64,000 nt of DNA. Source: Suttonella indologenes (GTDB taxonomy: Bacteria; Pseudomonadota; Gammaproteobacteria; Cardiobacteriales; Cardiobacteriaceae). A model generated the notes under the pieces. That model searched no databases. It worked only from the letters and a program-made list of their open reading frames with translations, and was not told where the DNA came from. Within the stretch, counting starts at the first letter, position 1. Each line of letters begins with the position of its first letter. Of this stretch, positions 63,215 to 64,000 are shown in pieces. The stretch is taken from positions 310,001 to 374,000 of the forward strand of contig NZ_UHIA01000003.1 in assembly GCF_900460215.1 (NCBI RefSeq). Direction: 5' to 3'. Position numbers and translations under genes: made by a program.

Positions 63215-64000
63215 TTATGCGGCAAGCAACTTCGGCGCTTGCCGCTGCTCGGCACTAAGCGCAATCTTATCTGTAAAACGGCTAATCATAGGGTTGCTAT
63301 CAAATAACAAATCGCCCATCAGATGTTCTTTGCCTTCGCTATCGGTATAGCTGCCGGTGCGTGCAATCGTATTGCCCTTACCTTGTCTATTATTAGTTTC
63401 CAAATGCGCGAGATTTAGGCTGGTAATGTCTAATTCAGCAAGCGTAAAGAGTTCTCCCTCTTGGCTGATGCCGTCTTGATTTAAATCGCGCCAAACTTTT
63501 AGTTGTTCAAATACGGCATCTTGCGCATCAATTTTGCCATCGCCATTATCATCAAATTCTGCTGAAGCAGCAAAGCCGTTAGCGGCAAGCGAGCCGTCTT
63601 TTAGCAAGGTATTGTCGCCGAAGAGTTCGCCGCCGTGATTAATCACGCCGTCGCCATTGCTGTCTAATACCAATAAACCATCATCAGCACTCACCCAGCC
63701 GGTAGCTGTGCGAATACCGTCGTTATTATGATCGAATAATGTACTGTTCAGTCCTTCAATAGAAGTCGTTTCTATACCGTCGCCGTCTAGGTCTAGGTAA
63801 GTGGGTCGTAGGCATAGACTTTGCTATAGCGAAATGGAGTTAATTTGCGGAAAGGTTCTAAATCATACCAGAGAAAATTACATCTATCAGTAGAATAGGA
63901 CGGGATAACTTTCCAGTCTGAATCTTGTGTTTGTTCCCAAGGAAGAAGAAATTTAGAGTCTAAAGTGTCTAGTTTCTGCTGATCAAAAGCATATTTTTGC
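63215..64000 (-). pseudogene. FrpC-like gene, 3' part, frameshifted (5' end outside window)
   Basis: From the right edge one frame reads ...FLLPWEQTQDSDWKVIPSY... to VYAYDPLT-stop, a third N-terminal region that ends exactly at the Asp-Pro site of the self-processing module. One base is missing at ~63797 relative to the other copies, after which the module continues in the next frame (LDLDGDGIETTSIEG) and ends RQAPKLLAA-stop. If real, only the N-terminal domain is made, stopping three residues after the cleavage Asp. Confidence 0.8.

Larger units (their letters stand above)
62767..63799. repeat. 1.03-kb direct repeat, copy 2
   Basis: Second copy of 58963-59995. It differs by scattered substitutions and, at its right end, by a one-base loss that frameshifts the coding part. 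Confidence 0.9.

Noticed and set aside
1..64000. CRISPR arrays, tRNA/rRNA genes, Neisseria-type DNA uptake repeats
   Set aside because: No regularly spaced repeats, cloverleaf-like genes or repeated uptake words were noticed on reading; absence is not proven without a scan.

Overview
The window reads as a chromosomal segment of a gammaproteobacterium of roughly balanced base composition. Neighbour pairs such as dapA-bamC and secB-gpsA, together with Neisseria-like surface and secreted proteins (a TpsA exoprotein with an extended signal peptide, FrpC-like proteins), fit Cardiobacteriales (Suttonella/Cardiobacterium) best. This placement is an inference of moderate strength; no rRNA or other marker gene is present to test it.

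Layout. 0-13.9 kb is core: a CDF metal exporter, cstA, a histidine phosphatase, DUF2062-comEC, mgtE, and a four-gene ABC operon (two substrate-binding proteins, a fused permease, an ATPase) that looks more like a hexose-phosphate (Afu) importer than an iron importer. 13.9-17.2 kb holds two inverted IS982-family copies, an IS1-like remnant and a lone amino-acid-type binding protein. 17.2-35.8 kb is a contact-dependent inhibition (CDI) island read leftward: cdiB, a 2.5-kilocodon cdiA that is frameshifted at a C6 tract, its immunity gene, then a chain of orphan toxin-tail/immunity cassettes. These include a PD-(D/E)XK-like nuclease tail, a GH-E/HNH-like nuclease tail with an ankyrin immunity protein, a deletion-fused second cdiA with a membrane immunity candidate, and a second nuclease toxin whose tail and immunity gene are tandemly duplicated. 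A third IS982 copy (35.9-36.9 kb) closes the island. 37-54.4 kb is core again: lipocalin, BASS and SdaC-type transporters, bcp, DUF4139, dapA-bamC-mutL, rppH, a partial ascorbate (ula) operon, gmhA, uppP, secB, gpsA. 54.6-64 kb is a second accessory region with three FrpC-like genes sharing the calcium-dependent Asp-Pro self-processing module behind different N-terminal domains. Small membrane-protein genes lie between them, an IS630-family element has landed beside one ribosome-binding site, and a 1.03 kb direct repeat carries nested MITEs.

Main unexplained structure. Three unrelated genes (histidine phosphatase, first afuA, bamC) share a roughly 110-130 nt leader. It begins ATGTTTCAAC, has a first hairpin whose two arms change together between copies (in two of the three), a second hairpin with TAA in or next to its loop, and ends in TTT(C/T)AACC-NNN-AAGGA, which is the downstream gene's Shine-Dalgarno. 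It also encodes a similar small peptide (MFQ...IKRR..CC.EL...PP-stop) in the two full-length copies. One leader is split by a TA-targeting MITE. A related MITE sits inside IS982 copy 3, and the other IS982 copies supply the exact empty site.
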